DNA of 64,000 bases. Origin: Phyllostachys edulis (taxonomy: Eukaryota > Streptophyta > Magnoliopsida > Poales > Poaceae). Position 1 is the stretch's first letter, and each line of letters opens with the position of its first letter. Positions 12,813 to 24,200 of this stretch are shown piece after piece. Location of the stretch: assembly GCA_036346405.1 (NCBI GenBank), contig CM070563.1, positions 18,209,022 to 18,273,021 of the forward strand, in the 5' to 3' direction. A model generated the notes under the pieces. That model was not told where the DNA came from and did no database searches. It worked only from the letters and a program-made list of their open reading frames with translations. Both the position numbers and the translations under genes were made by a program.

Positions 12813-14503
12813 GATCAAGACCTCCTTTGGTTTTGATCTTGACTGTTAGGGCCTCCCCTTGTTGATCTTGACCGTCAGGGCCTCCCCTTGTTGATCTTGA
12901 CCGTCAGGGCCTCCCCTGGTTTTGATCTTGACCGTTAGGGCCTCCCCTTGTTGATCTTGACCGTCAGGGCCACCCCTTGTTGATCTTGACCGTCAGGACC
13001 TCCTTTGGTTTCGATCTTGACCGTCAGGGCCTCCCGTCAGGACCTCCCCTTGTTGATCTTGACCGCCAAGACCTTCTTTGATTTTGATCTTTACCGTCAA
13101 GACCTCCTTTGGTTTTGATCTTGACCGTCAAGACCTCCCATTGTTGATCTTGACCGTACGTCAGGACCTCCCCTTGAGTTGATCTTGACCGTCAAGACCA
13201 CCTTTGGTTTTGATCTTGACCGTCAGGGCCTCCCCTTGTTGATCTTGACCGTCAGGACCTCCTTTGGTTTTGATCTTGATCGTCAGGGCCTCCTGTCAGG
13301 ACCTCCCCTTGATGATCTTGACTGCCAAGACCTCCTTTGGTTTTGATCTTGACCGTCAGGGCCTCCCCTTGTTGATCTTGACCGTCAGGACCTCCCCTTC
13401 TTGATCTTGACCGTCAGGACCTCCCCTTGTCGATCTTGACCGCTAAGACCTCCTTTGGTTTTGATCTTGACCGTTAAGACCTCCTTTGGTTTTGATCTTG
13501 ATCGTCAAGACCTCCCCTTGTTGATCTTGACCGTACGTCAGGACCTCCCCTTGAGTTGATCTTGACTGTGAAGACCTCCTTTGGTTTTGATCTTGACCGT
13601 TAGGGCCTCCCCTTGTTGATCTTGACCATCAGGACCTCCCCTTGTTGATCTTGACCGTCAGGACCTCCTTTCGTTTTGATCTTGACCGTCAGGGCCTCCC
13701 GTCAGGACCTCCCCTTGTTGATCTTGACCGCCAAGACCTCCTTTGGTTTTGATCTTGACTGTCAAGACCTCCTTTGGTTTTGATCTTAACCGTGAAGACC
13801 TCCCCTTCTTGATCTTGACCGTACATCAGGACCTCCCCTTGAGTTGATCTTGGCCATCAAGACCTCCTTTGGTTTTGATCTTGACCATCAGGACCTCCCC
13901 TTGTTGATCTTGACCGCCAAGACCTCCTTTGGTTTTGATCTTGACCGTCAAGACCTTCTTTGGTTTTGATCTTGACCATCAAGACCTCCCCTTATTGATC
14001 TTGACCGTACGTCAGGACCTCCCCTTGAGTTGATCTTGACCGTCAAGACCTCCTTTGGTTTTGATCTTGACCGTCAGGGCCTCGCCTTGTTGATCTTGAC
14101 CGTCAAGACCTCCCCTTGTTGATCTTGACTGTCGGGACCTCCTTTGGTTTTGATCTTGACTGTCAGGGCCTCCTGTCAGGACCTCCCCTTGTTGATCTTG
14201 ACCGCCAAGACCTCCTTTGGTTTTGATCTTGACCGTCAAGACCTCCTTTGGTTTTGATCTTGGCCGTCAAGACCTCCCCTTGTTGATCTTGATCATATGT
14301 CAGGACCTCCCCGTGAGTTGATCTTGACCGTCACGACCTCCTTTGGTTTTGATCTTGACCGTCAAGGACTCCCTTGTTGATCTTGACCGTCAGGAACTCC
14401 CCTTGTTGATCTTGACCGTTAGGACCTCCTTTGGGTTTGATCTTGACCGTCAGGGCCTCCCGTCACTACCTCCCCTTGTTGATCTTGACTGTCAGGACCT
14501 CCG
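12813..14503. repeat. 1.7 kb minisatellite with higher-order structure
   Basis: More than fifty tandem units of about 29-32 bases centred on ttgatcttgaccgtcagg and acctccccttg. Two unit types alternate: one ending ccccttg, one ending cctttggtttt. A longer variant with ccgtacgtcaggacctcc plus gagttgatc recurs near 13148, 13530, 13817, 14006 and 14283, so a higher-order repeat of a few hundred bases is present. The open frames 14012-14239 (-) and 14343-14531 (+) are only translations of the repeat. Confidence 0.95.
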
Positions 14504-17040
14504 TAACAGCCCCAGTTTGAATGAAAAGTAATAAAATGCTTTTCTTAATATTTCTTCTCATTTCTGTAACTTGGGCATTTTGTTACAATTTAAAACCTCC
14601 ATTTTTAGCCAAATCCGAGAATTGTCGTGGAGCTTCAAAAGAAAATACAAGTTAATGCTTGTATTGAGACCAGGAAGTATTTTTACTAAGTACTAGATAA
14701 ATTATTTTGAATAAAAATGAATTCTGTCAAACTTTTAGAAATTATTTTGACCTTAAGAAAAATCTTTGATCTAATCTATTCGGTCAAAGTATTTATTTTA
14801 TTATTTCAAAATGAGAAACAGTGGTTCACAAATTTTATCTGGGACATATATCATCCCAGTAGCCTCTCTGAAAAATTTCGTGATTTTACAAATTTATTTG
14901 ATATTTTTAAACCCCTGGTCCAACTTTTGAAGTTGTTTTTGAGTTCAAGTCAACTCTAAACCCAATCCTAGTCTCTGGGCACTGTAGCGACCCTGCCAAA
15001 ACTCATGCGACCCAGCCATGTGCTTTCGAGCTGGCTCTGTCACGTTCGCACTCATCCAAAGCCTAGGTCATTCGTGAGCCGTCCGATTTCTAACGGACGA
15101 TCCTGATGTCTTGGGCTGTTCTGAAACCACCCTTAACCCCCCACGCAATCTCAGCCCTTGGATTCAACTCAACAGACCAGATCTTGTGGGCCGTTCGGAC
15201 CATCCGAACGTGCCATGCAATCTTGGCCGTTGGATCTATATCGTACGGTGCGCAAATTATCGGGCCATGTCATTTTCAAGTGGTAAAACCCAAATCGCGC
15301 GCAAGCCCTTGGATTCAAATTTTACGGTCATGATCAATTAGGCCATTCAGACCGTCCGAACATGCCATGATTGTGAGCCGTTGGATTTAAATGGAAGCGC
15401 TGAGATCAATTGGGCCGTTCGGACCGTCCGAACCACCCATTGATCTCAACCGTTGATTTTAGATCCAACCGCGCCACCCTTTTTGGGTTTAATCTCAATC
15501 TCGCGTAGTGAAGCGTAGCTGATGGATTTAAATCCAACGTTCCTCCTCGAGTGGGCCATTCGGACCGCCTGCAGTGTCCCTCGATCTCAGCCCTTAATTC
15601 AAAATCCAACGGTGCCGCTCTAAACCTTTAAAGCTTTAAGGCACGCTCATTATCAGGACCCTTGGATTCCAATTGAACGGTCAAGATCGATTGGATCGTT
15701 CGGACCGTCCGAACGTGCCACGATTGTAGATCATTGGATCTTAATCTAACGGTGACAATCATGGTCCGAACGTCACCTGCACGCACGCACCGCAATGAAT
15801 CACTGATGACACGGGCCCACGGGTGATCAGTGAACTTTTGACTCAGTAAACAAGTAGGAAGTGGTACTATGCAGGACCCCACTTGTCTGTGACTGTGGCT
15901 AGCACCGCCCTGGGTAAGAAAAGGAATAAATGCTTTATAAAATCCGAGATGTATTAATTTGCACATTGAAAATGTGAATAACTTCAAAAATACGTAACTA
16001 ATTCATCTCAACTCCAAAATGGGTGAATCCAGTGCCGATAATTTTCATTTTCAATTAACTTTATATTACAATTGGTTTCAAACTTGTATCTATAGCAGAG
16101 AGTATTATTTTGGGAAATGACCCATTAACTCTATTATTTTTACAATAGAAAAAGGCTGATAACTTTAAAATTGCATAACTATTTCCTAAAAACTCCAAAT
16201 GAGATGAACCAAAATGTTTTGGACTTGTTTTGATATTCTATATTTATCCATATAATCCCTTGCTTCACTACTGCTCTACAAATTTTGGTCAAATAATTAA
16301 ATTACCTAAACTAAGACTTATTGGAATATGAAATTCAAATTGCTATAACTTTCACATACTAACTCCAAATTGAATAATTATTTCACCTAAATTCATCTGA
16401 AATCATACACAAGACACTGTAGGAAAATCATGCATTTTTAAGTAATTTGATTTTTGAAGTATTTCTCAGTGTTTATCGATATCGTTATTTCTTTAGATTC
16501 CGAAGCGATTGACATTGATTCGTACGCTACTGAGAGTGAGCAGTTGATTTACCAGCAATGCAAGCATCATTTGAATTTTCTTTTGCATCATATTTGATCC
16601 CAGTTTTGTTATGTTAGTGCAATGTAATTGCTTGCATGCTATTTTGATAATGTCGATATTTTTGTGATGTGTAGTTAGTTATATCCTATTCTTTGCGGTT
16701 AATCTTGAATTATGCCAGCACCTACATGCTTAAGATAGGTTGTATGAAAAATATGTATTGGGATTTGCTTAGCCATGGAAGTCTAGATGCGGTAGTTTGA
16801 TTGTCGGGAATAACCCGACAATTATGGGAAACACAAACTATCTTATCTTCTTTTATTTCAGATCTTCATATCTGTTTCTTATGATAAATTTTGACATTTT
16901 AAATAATTTTTTGGGTCTGGACAAGTGATGGTTAGTAAGGGTGCCTTCGTACACGAGACAGGGTAAGTGGATGTCTTGTTTGGACCATTAAGGACCGAAC
17001 TTTGGTACTATCGATTCAAGTAAAACTCGTGCTATCACAC
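14504..17040 (+). repeat. Truncated LTR of the type-D gypsy family, nested in CACTA
   Basis: The reverse complement of the right-hand LTR (55216-63436) matches this piece in long order: 16000-16330 with 61020-61400, and 16560-17035 with 56945-56478. The start (gtaacagccccag) is only loosely like TGTCACATCCCC. The copy stops at about 17040, although the family LTR continues, so it is truncated. Between 15060 and 15760 it holds many forms of a quasi-palindrome, ttcggaccgtccgaa. No genes. Confidence 0.7.
15060..15760. repeat. Cluster of ccgttggat / ttcggaccgtccgaa quasi-palindromes
   Basis: At least seven imperfect repeats of a motif pair: gccgttggat(t/c) with its complement atccaacggt, and cgttcggaccgtccgaac (near 15190, 15350, 15420, 15555, 15700). 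The pattern is weaker but present at 62765-62850 in the other copy of this LTR. It may be a regulatory zone of the LTR; the function is unknown. Confidence 0.6.
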
Positions 17041-17344
17041 GCGGTATATGGGTGCTGTACTGTTAAGTAAGGGGAGCGTAGCTGCGAAGCCGTGGGCGAA
17101 GGGGAAGAGGCGGTCTCCACCATGGCGGCCGAGATTGAGGAAAGGGATACCTTGGCCCGATGGAGCTGGGAGGAGGGCAGCCGGGGAGGATGGCGGTGCT
17201 AGGAGGTGGGGCGGTTGGGGAGGAGGGTGGGGCGGTGCTAGGAGGTGTGGTCGGGGAAAGGAGGAGGCATTGGGAGGATTTTGAGGATAAGGTTTTAGAG
17301 GTCTTCGCGCGCCTGACTCAATTTTTTTTCATCTTCCCGCTCAA
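17041..17344. other. GC-rich duplicated segment near the CACTA right end
   Basis: Shares its right part with 12560-12680. The open frames 17048-17369 have low-complexity Gly/Arg-rich translations and no motif. No gene is supported. Confidence 0.35.
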
Positions 17345-17690
17345 AGGGTATCCCCAGCAGATAGGTTGACCTTGTTGACTTTTTTGGGCAGATGTATTGT
17401 AGCTAATTTAAAACCATTGCCGGTAGATAAATTGTTCTAGACAATATTTATTGCCGACAGATAATGGGACCCGTAATCTCTTAGACATTGCCGGCACATG
17501 TTTTGCCACTCATCGCATTTTTTCTCGGTAGTTAATTGCCCTTAATTCTATGTTAATTGCCAGCAGATAGATTGTTCTAGAAAATACTTATTCCCGGCAG
17601 ATAATGGGACCACTAAAATCTTGGATATTGCAGGCAGATAGATTGCCACTAATCCATTTTTTCCCCGCAGATAATTACCCTTAATACTAT
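17345..17690. repeat. CACTA right subterminal repeat array
   Basis: Repeats of ttgccggcagataa type and ttgttctagacaatattta / ttgttctagaaaatactta, in two rounds (17410-17540, 17555-17680). It shares the gccggcag core with the left array. Confidence 0.75.
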
Positions 17691-17704
17691 GCCATGGTGT
17701 AGTG
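17678..17704 (-). repeat. CACTA right terminal inverted repeat
   Basis: Exact reverse complement of 2184-2210, ending GGTGTAGTG and followed by the GAT target duplication. Confidence 0.93.
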
Positions 17705-17707
17705 GAT

Positions 17708-19709
17708 AAACCTATCAATAGACTATACAAAGATCTTAGGTAATTACTATCGCAACATATCACAATGGAAGAGGACATGAAACATCGAACTCCAATTATT
17801 ACAATCCAACATTTATCCAATAGAAGGTAATGACAAGTTCATCTAATTAAAGGTGATTAAATTAATGTGAATGAAGTGTTCCGTGACTATTCCCTCCCAA
17901 GCATGCCATCCTCAATGTTTATCTAAAATAAATAAACACAGCAAGAATGAGTCCACGACTCAACAAGTACAAAGGAATAATATGAACAACAATGAATAAG
18001 AAAATGACCGTCACATTATAGAATATGAACGTAGAATAGCAGAAATCACATGAATGAATGAAATACATGAACTCCACTTCTGCTTATACCAGTATAGCCA
18101 GTGAACACCCATCGGTGTTCACTTATGCCTGCATTATCAAAATGCGTGGATCCAAGGCCCGTATGAAGAATATTTCATAACGGGGATCCAATCTACCCAC
18201 ATTGGAATGGTGGGTCTTACATGCCCATACTAGAATTGATGGGTCTTTACATCCCACTCCCGTGGGTGAATCATGAACAATTAATGAATGAATGAATATA
18301 TGAATTTGTGAAACGAAATATCAAGAAGTACGGATTCTCATACATGGATCGAAACATAAATTATTGAAAAGTACTCATAGACTATAGTAGTAAGTCATGG
18401 CATGAACAGAAAGTAATACGAACAAACAACAACGATACATCACACATTGTACTTGCCTTTCGAACTGCGGTGTGTTAGGAGGCAAGGACGAAGCCACTAA
18501 TCTCGAACCCTCTCCTCCTACACAATTGAATTACTTGAATAAGAATAATGCGAACATGACATTACTCGCAACGCTTAATCTCATCTTCCTAAACCCAAGG
18601 TTCAAACAATTGTTCTATTTAATTTAAACGACAATCCAGTAGAAGACTATACTAGACAGCAGTAATAAAACCTTCATAACTTTTTCTCTGAAACTCAAAA
18701 ATGAGTGATCTCGGATCCTCTGGAAAGGTAACGTAAACCTCCACATTAACCTAGTTGGCTGAAACCTCTAATTCAGCCTACAACTTCGGCTAACATTCAG
18801 ATGAAAGTCTAATCTATAATCTGTCTGACAAAATTAAACAGCACTAGTATAAAATTCATAACTTTTAATTGGATTAACCTAAATTCAAAATTTTTACCAA
18901 TATGGAAAGCTTTGGAAATATTCTATAACAATCATGTTGGCTGAAATCCCTGAATCGGCATTTAACGCAATCTTAATCAATGAACAAGACTACTGCTACA
19001 GCTCATCAGATTTTCTAGATAGCAGTAATGAAATTGACATAACTTTTAGACCGCAACACGGAATTGAGTGATCTTTGAACCTATGGAAAAATAAAGACAT
19101 GCCCTACAACTCTATAGGAGACTAAATACTTCAATTCGGACTCTAACTATTCCAAAACTGACGCACAATAAAAGGGCAGAATTTTGAATCTACTCACAGC
19201 AGGATTAACGACTCTAATTACGACAACAAATAAGGATGTAACACGATCCAAACAGTGAGGAGAAAACCGTTACCCTAGAAGATGGTGAACTCGCTGAATC
19301 CTTGCAAGGTTCTCCAATCCCACATTTCCTCCTTTCTTCTTCTTGGCCAACGGCAACCTCGGGGCTCTCCCACCTTCTTGCCTTCGACCAGCAGCTAGGG
19401 TAGCACCCAAAGGGGAGGAGGAGGTGGCCGGCCAAGGGAGGGGATGGAGGTGGAGGCGCCAGGTAGGGAGGGGAGGTGTGGCGGCCAGGAGAGGGAGAAG
19501 TGGGAGGCGGCTTGGAGAGGGAGGAGGAGGGGAGAGGGCAGCTAGGGTTTAGGGCACCCCCCTCTTGGGCCACTTGAGGCCACCCCACAAGGGCTGCACT
19601 GCCTTGGGCTGAAAGCCCAAGGTCCAAATCCCCCACAAAATCTGAATTTTTAACTTAATTCTCTCTCTAAAATTTATTGCAATCCATATTGAATAATCGG
19701 GGTATTACA
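17708..19709 (-). repeat. Element A 3' LTR, inner piece
   Basis: Continues the LTR after the CACTA insertion, starting aaacctatcaatagac as at 24391, and ends TATTACA just before the polypurine tract. A GC-rich leader-like part at 19270-19560 (minus sense) ends in the donor-like AGGGTAACG. Confidence 0.85.
18100..18123. repeat. Hairpin in element A 3' LTR
   Basis: AGTGAACACC, loop CATC, GGTGTTCACT: a perfect 10-bp stem. The equivalent at 24781-24804 has the same stem with loop CGTC. More small stems follow (around 18130-18260). Confidence 0.8.
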
Positions 19710-19724
19710 TTCTACCCCCCTTAA
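19710..19724 (-). promoter_or_regulatory. Element A polypurine tract
   Basis: On the minus strand the bases next to the LTR read TTAAGGGGGGTAGAA. This is the normal site of plus-strand DNA priming in retrotransposons. Confidence 0.8.
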
Positions 19725-22700
19725 CAGGATTCGACCACGAATCGAAACACCGATCTACACAAAAGAAAACTACGACTAGAATTTAACAACGGTATCACGT
19801 ACCCGCTGCGAACAAACCTGGATACTGCTCACGCATGCGAGGCTCCAACTCCCAAGTCGATACTCGCTCATACTGATGCGACCATGGCACCAGGAGAAAC
19901 TCAGACGGGAGGTCTTACTCGCTGGCCAACGTTTCTAACGAAACCTCAAAACTCTGGATCTCCCAAGTACTCATTAAGCACCAAAACATAACAGATAAAG
20001 CGTACTTCGCGTAAGGACCCAAGACAATCCTAGCAATACGCCAACTTCTAAAATCTCCGCGACTATCGGAAACAGCCAATGTACCTTGGGCCAACTTCCC
20101 CTTTGGTACTAAAGCACATAACATGCACAACACACATGGAACTCTTGTCCCGTTTCTCAATCGATTTCTTCATCTTAACAAGGAGCACCTCCTTTAACCA
20201 GGAATGCACAACATAACTCATTTTTAAACAACTGTTTTACAAAGAGAACCCAACTAAAAAATAAAGAGTTCTCTTCGCAACCACGTAGTGCCAACTCTCC
20301 ACCAAAAGGATCAAATCCAGAATTGACAATTCATCATGAAAACCATTCCACTTTCTAATTAAGCAACTTGCGAATGAACACCACGAAAGCCAAATAAGAA
20401 ATAACTCGAATGCCCAAATCAAATACTTCTTTTATTTTATCTGGACTGGAAAGAATCATACATGCCAATCATAAAGTTAAACTCAATTTGTGAAGGACAT
20501 CCATCATAAACACATAGCTCAAACATGAATCAAGAGATCGTTTCACTACTCGAGGAAACACTTTTTTTTTCTCAATTTCTCTTTTAGAAATAAAATTTCT
20601 CTCGAATTATGGAATTCCATTTCATCCATATCACACTAACTTTTTTTCTTTTAAAATTGGCATCTTCAACGCCATGCTCAAACTGAATTCAGCATCTACA
20701 GCATTGTAGAGAGGCTCTATTTACTCCGCAATCATACCCTAGCCAACTCCTATATCGACGGAATTACTTTGACATATGACTCCCAATGCATCAAAAATAG
20801 ATCTCACACGCAATCATATCACCTCAATCCTTTAAGAACAAACAATTCGAAATTCATATCATACACTCTCATGTACTACATCAGAAGGGTGTTATCAATA
20901 ATCATCTCACTGTTCGGAATCCACCCTAAGTCTACTTCCTCTACACATAATCATTGGGCGACCAAAGTCCTAGCATAAGAATGCGAAGCCCAAATTTTAA
21001 CCTCCAAGACTCCTACAATGAACGTCTAGTGTAAAAGATTGGGAAATCATTAGACTCAATGGCTGAAATTCCTACAATCTAACCATACTCAATCATTAGC
21101 GTCAAAAGATAGACATATTCTTGACCAAATCACCCTTTGAAAGATTCTAACTCCAAGAGAGTTACTCATTGAAACCAAGTCATACCTGACATTAACTCAA
21201 CCTTTCCTACCATCTCCATAGTTGTCGTAACAACTAGATTTCTTACAACTCTACCCTCAATAAACCACACCGTCACAATTCTTCTATACAACCATGTAAA
21301 GTACCCAATTGTGGTACCCTAACAAAATAACCAAGATTTTCCATTCTTTAAACAATTCTAATGTTCCACTTAACATGAACAAAAGATCTTAGACCACAAC
21401 CACTATAGGTTCTATTATTTGCATTAATGCCACCAGTTTGGCCCCAAAGACAAAACTTTCTATTTAAGACAAACCCTCTCCCAGATTACTCCAAGAAATC
21501 AACTTATCACTCAATGCGTCTCAAACAACTTGACTTCCAAAGTCTCACAAGGCATTCAGTTGATCACGACCAACCCTCTGCCACTATACACTCTATAAGG
21601 TTTTGTAAAACAAATCTATTATTCTTTTCTCAAAAGAAAAGGTAATTGAAAGTGATTCCCAGCACAAAGAACAACGTATGCCACTTGCAATAAGCATAGG
21701 ACCATGGAAAGTAGTCAATTAAGCAGTGAACTCGGAAAATATAAGGGAAGTCCATAGTTGAGGGCACAAGTCCCGCACGAAGAGAATATCGAACCTCACA
21801 TGAGAAGAAAGTGTTGCCTTTGAAAATCGGGAAACTCTTACGGGGCAAAAGCAGAAAGTTTAGGCACACTTCAAATAGACCGCAAGTTACAAAGCTCGAC
21901 TTAAATCTCGAATACTTCTACTACACTCTTCCCTTTAACAGAAGAAATAATTTTTCTTTGATTGAAACATCACTTTGCCAATCCAAGCTAAGGAGCCTTA
22001 AAGCTCAAATCACAAGAATCACTTAAGAACCGATAGAACAATCTAATACATCATTTTGTTTAAACTAATTTCAGTTACCACATAAATCATGAGTTCCAAA
22101 AGACCACGAAAGCAAAACTTGAAATATTCTCATTTAAGCGATATCACCATCGACGATCAAATTACCTTATCTCTACAAGAATTAACATCAATCTCGCATT
22201 ACTAACGATTTTAATAACGTCAACCTCATACATCAGAACCTAGAACCATCAAACCTTATTATCTCATCTTAAAGCTTTCCAAAAGAAACACAATATGCCA
22301 CTTCATTTTACTTTCCTATTATCTCCATAAAACTTCATCAACTACTTAATCTATGGAAAACCTATTACACAAGCCACCAGGTAGAAACAAATTTTCTTTA
22401 ACAAGATCATACTGTGCCATGGCAATTTCTTAAGGCACGCTATCAAAGACCACTTATGAAATTCATCCACTCAGTTGTTGGCGTTACTCAACACCACCTT
22501 CAGCTCTCATTATGAATTGACGATTGTATTAATCATGTAAGTAAATATGATGCTACTTCTATTTGCAATCACAAGACCATTTATAACATGGATTCAACAT
22601 TTCACTTTATGTTCAGAAATTAGAACAAAACATGATAGAATATATACTAACATAGTTTCTATGAACAATGTTTCACGAATTGATACTCCAACACCCATCT

Positions 22701-24186
22701 AGTCCTTTATGCAGGGTTCAACAATTTTAGCATGTCAGAAATTAGATAAATCTAACATTTATGTAAGACCATCAAGTAAACCTCTACAAGATAGTTTCAT
22801 ATCAATATCCACTCTTATTAGTAACGCTGTTGATTCCACTTAAGAATAGATATATTCTAAATCACAATTCATAATCATTGCAAGAGAACAATAAATAATC
22901 CAATTACGCTACCAAGGACATCAGTTAAGTTTAATTGCGCATCACGCCACTGACCCAACTTGGCATCCCAAATCTTATCAATCATCTTGTATTCATGCAA
23001 CTTCTCACTTAACACAATGAAACATTACAAAAGAGATTTGACCCGTTCTTTCACAAAGAAAAGGTTCTAAACTTCAGCACTCCAACTACTCCAAAAGAAA
23101 TAAGTAGAGTCAAAACTTTCTTCATTGAACTTTGTAAAAGATAATTCCCATTATCCAAAATACCAAACAGATAACTAGGTCACCTTTATTAACAAGAAAG
23201 ATAGGACTCTCATGAAAGGGAACAATCTTGTGAATAAATGAAAGAGAACAATCTTATCAATAACAACATTTACATGTAGCAAAGAGAGCTCAACAGTTGG
23301 AAAGACAATAATTGTTCTGAAAAACAAATAGGGACCAATTGAAACCCATACCAATCATTTTATTTGAATACAATCTCTGACTTAACCACAACAAACCATC
23401 ACAAAAAGGTTTTAACACTTTCCTTCAGAAAAGAGATGCATTAAACTTCAACACTCGGAGTGATCCAAAAAAAATACATAGAACCAAAGCTTTTTCATGT
23501 TAACGAACTTGCAACAGAGAACTTTCATTAACCAAAGTGCCCAGCGATTGAACAAATTGTGTTTCCCAACAATAAGAATAGAACTATCCAATAGAAGATC
23601 AACCTTACAAATGATCTATGCTTACTAATAGCAAAACCACTCATCATTCGGAAGAACAAATATTTGTTTTAAGGAACAAACAAAGACCGATGAACACCCA
23701 TCAACTGCAATGAACCACGAACTCAAGAGAAATTCATCAACCACCACTGGACAAGAATTGGCCAAATTCAAAAATCAAGGAAGAGAACAACTTCCTAAAG
23801 CAACTCACGCTCAGCACCTGTAACTATGGTACTCGAGGTAACTACTCCCCTATCCACATACCACGAACGGTGCTGCAACCTGGCAAAGCCCAGGGCTACA
23901 ACCACGACCTCAACATCTCAAAATCAACTATCATCACACAGAACCAATATAACCAGTTATGAGTATGCAAGATCATCTCTTAACAATCATAGAATAAATT
24001 CATAGATATAGAAGATCATAATAGATCATAGATTTACAACAAGAATGATGGTACAGAAGCAATTCAATAACAATTCAACATGATGAAACATACTATCAGA
24101 ATCATAGATGCAACAGATTACCCAAATCCCACCTACTGTGCGTAGTGTGTCAATTTAATATTTCAATTACCAAGGACCTAAAGCCC

Positions 24187-24198
24187 GCTCTGATACCA
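24187..24198 (-). promoter_or_regulatory. Element A primer binding site, initiator Met tRNA
   Basis: On the minus strand TGGTATCAGAGC follows the 5' LTR after a two-base spacer; it is the standard complement of plant initiator methionine tRNA. It fixes the orientation of element A. Confidence 0.88.
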
Positions 24199-24200
24199 AC

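Larger units (their letters stand above)
2184..17704. mobile_element. Complete CACTA (En/Spm-like) DNA transposon, 15.5 kb
   Basis: Starts CACTACACCATGGCATAG and ends with the exact reverse complement; the inverted termini agree for 27 bases. A 3-bp target duplication GAT (2181-2183 and 17705-17707) flanks it, the size typical of CACTA elements. The empty site is visible in the sister LTR at 24378-24392. Inside, on the minus strand, are a TNP2-like transposase and a Transposase_24-like companion gene, plus subterminal repeats at both ends and a large minisatellite. Fragments of LTR elements lie in its right half, which explains the large size. Because the termini and both genes are recognisable, it was probably autonomous not long ago. 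Confidence 0.93.
19710..24200 (-). mobile_element. Element A interior, non-coding, with chromodomain relic
   Basis: 4.5 kb between the LTRs. Near 19800-19890 the minus strand reads WSHQYERVSTWELEPRMREQ, like the chromodomain end of a gypsy integrase. The rest shows no gag, protease, reverse transcriptase or RNase H motif. Segments occur in the same order in the interiors at 38568-42523, 45197-45729 and 49975-52127, so this is a shared family interior and not random decay of one copy. Confidence 0.65.

Noticed and set aside
14012..14239. Open frame with a repeated KTKGGLDGQDQ-like peptide
   Set aside because: It is the translation of the minisatellite; several frames stay open because the unit lacks stops.
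12813..14503. CRISPR-like array
   Set aside because: Units are contiguous with no unique spacers, and the window is plant DNA.
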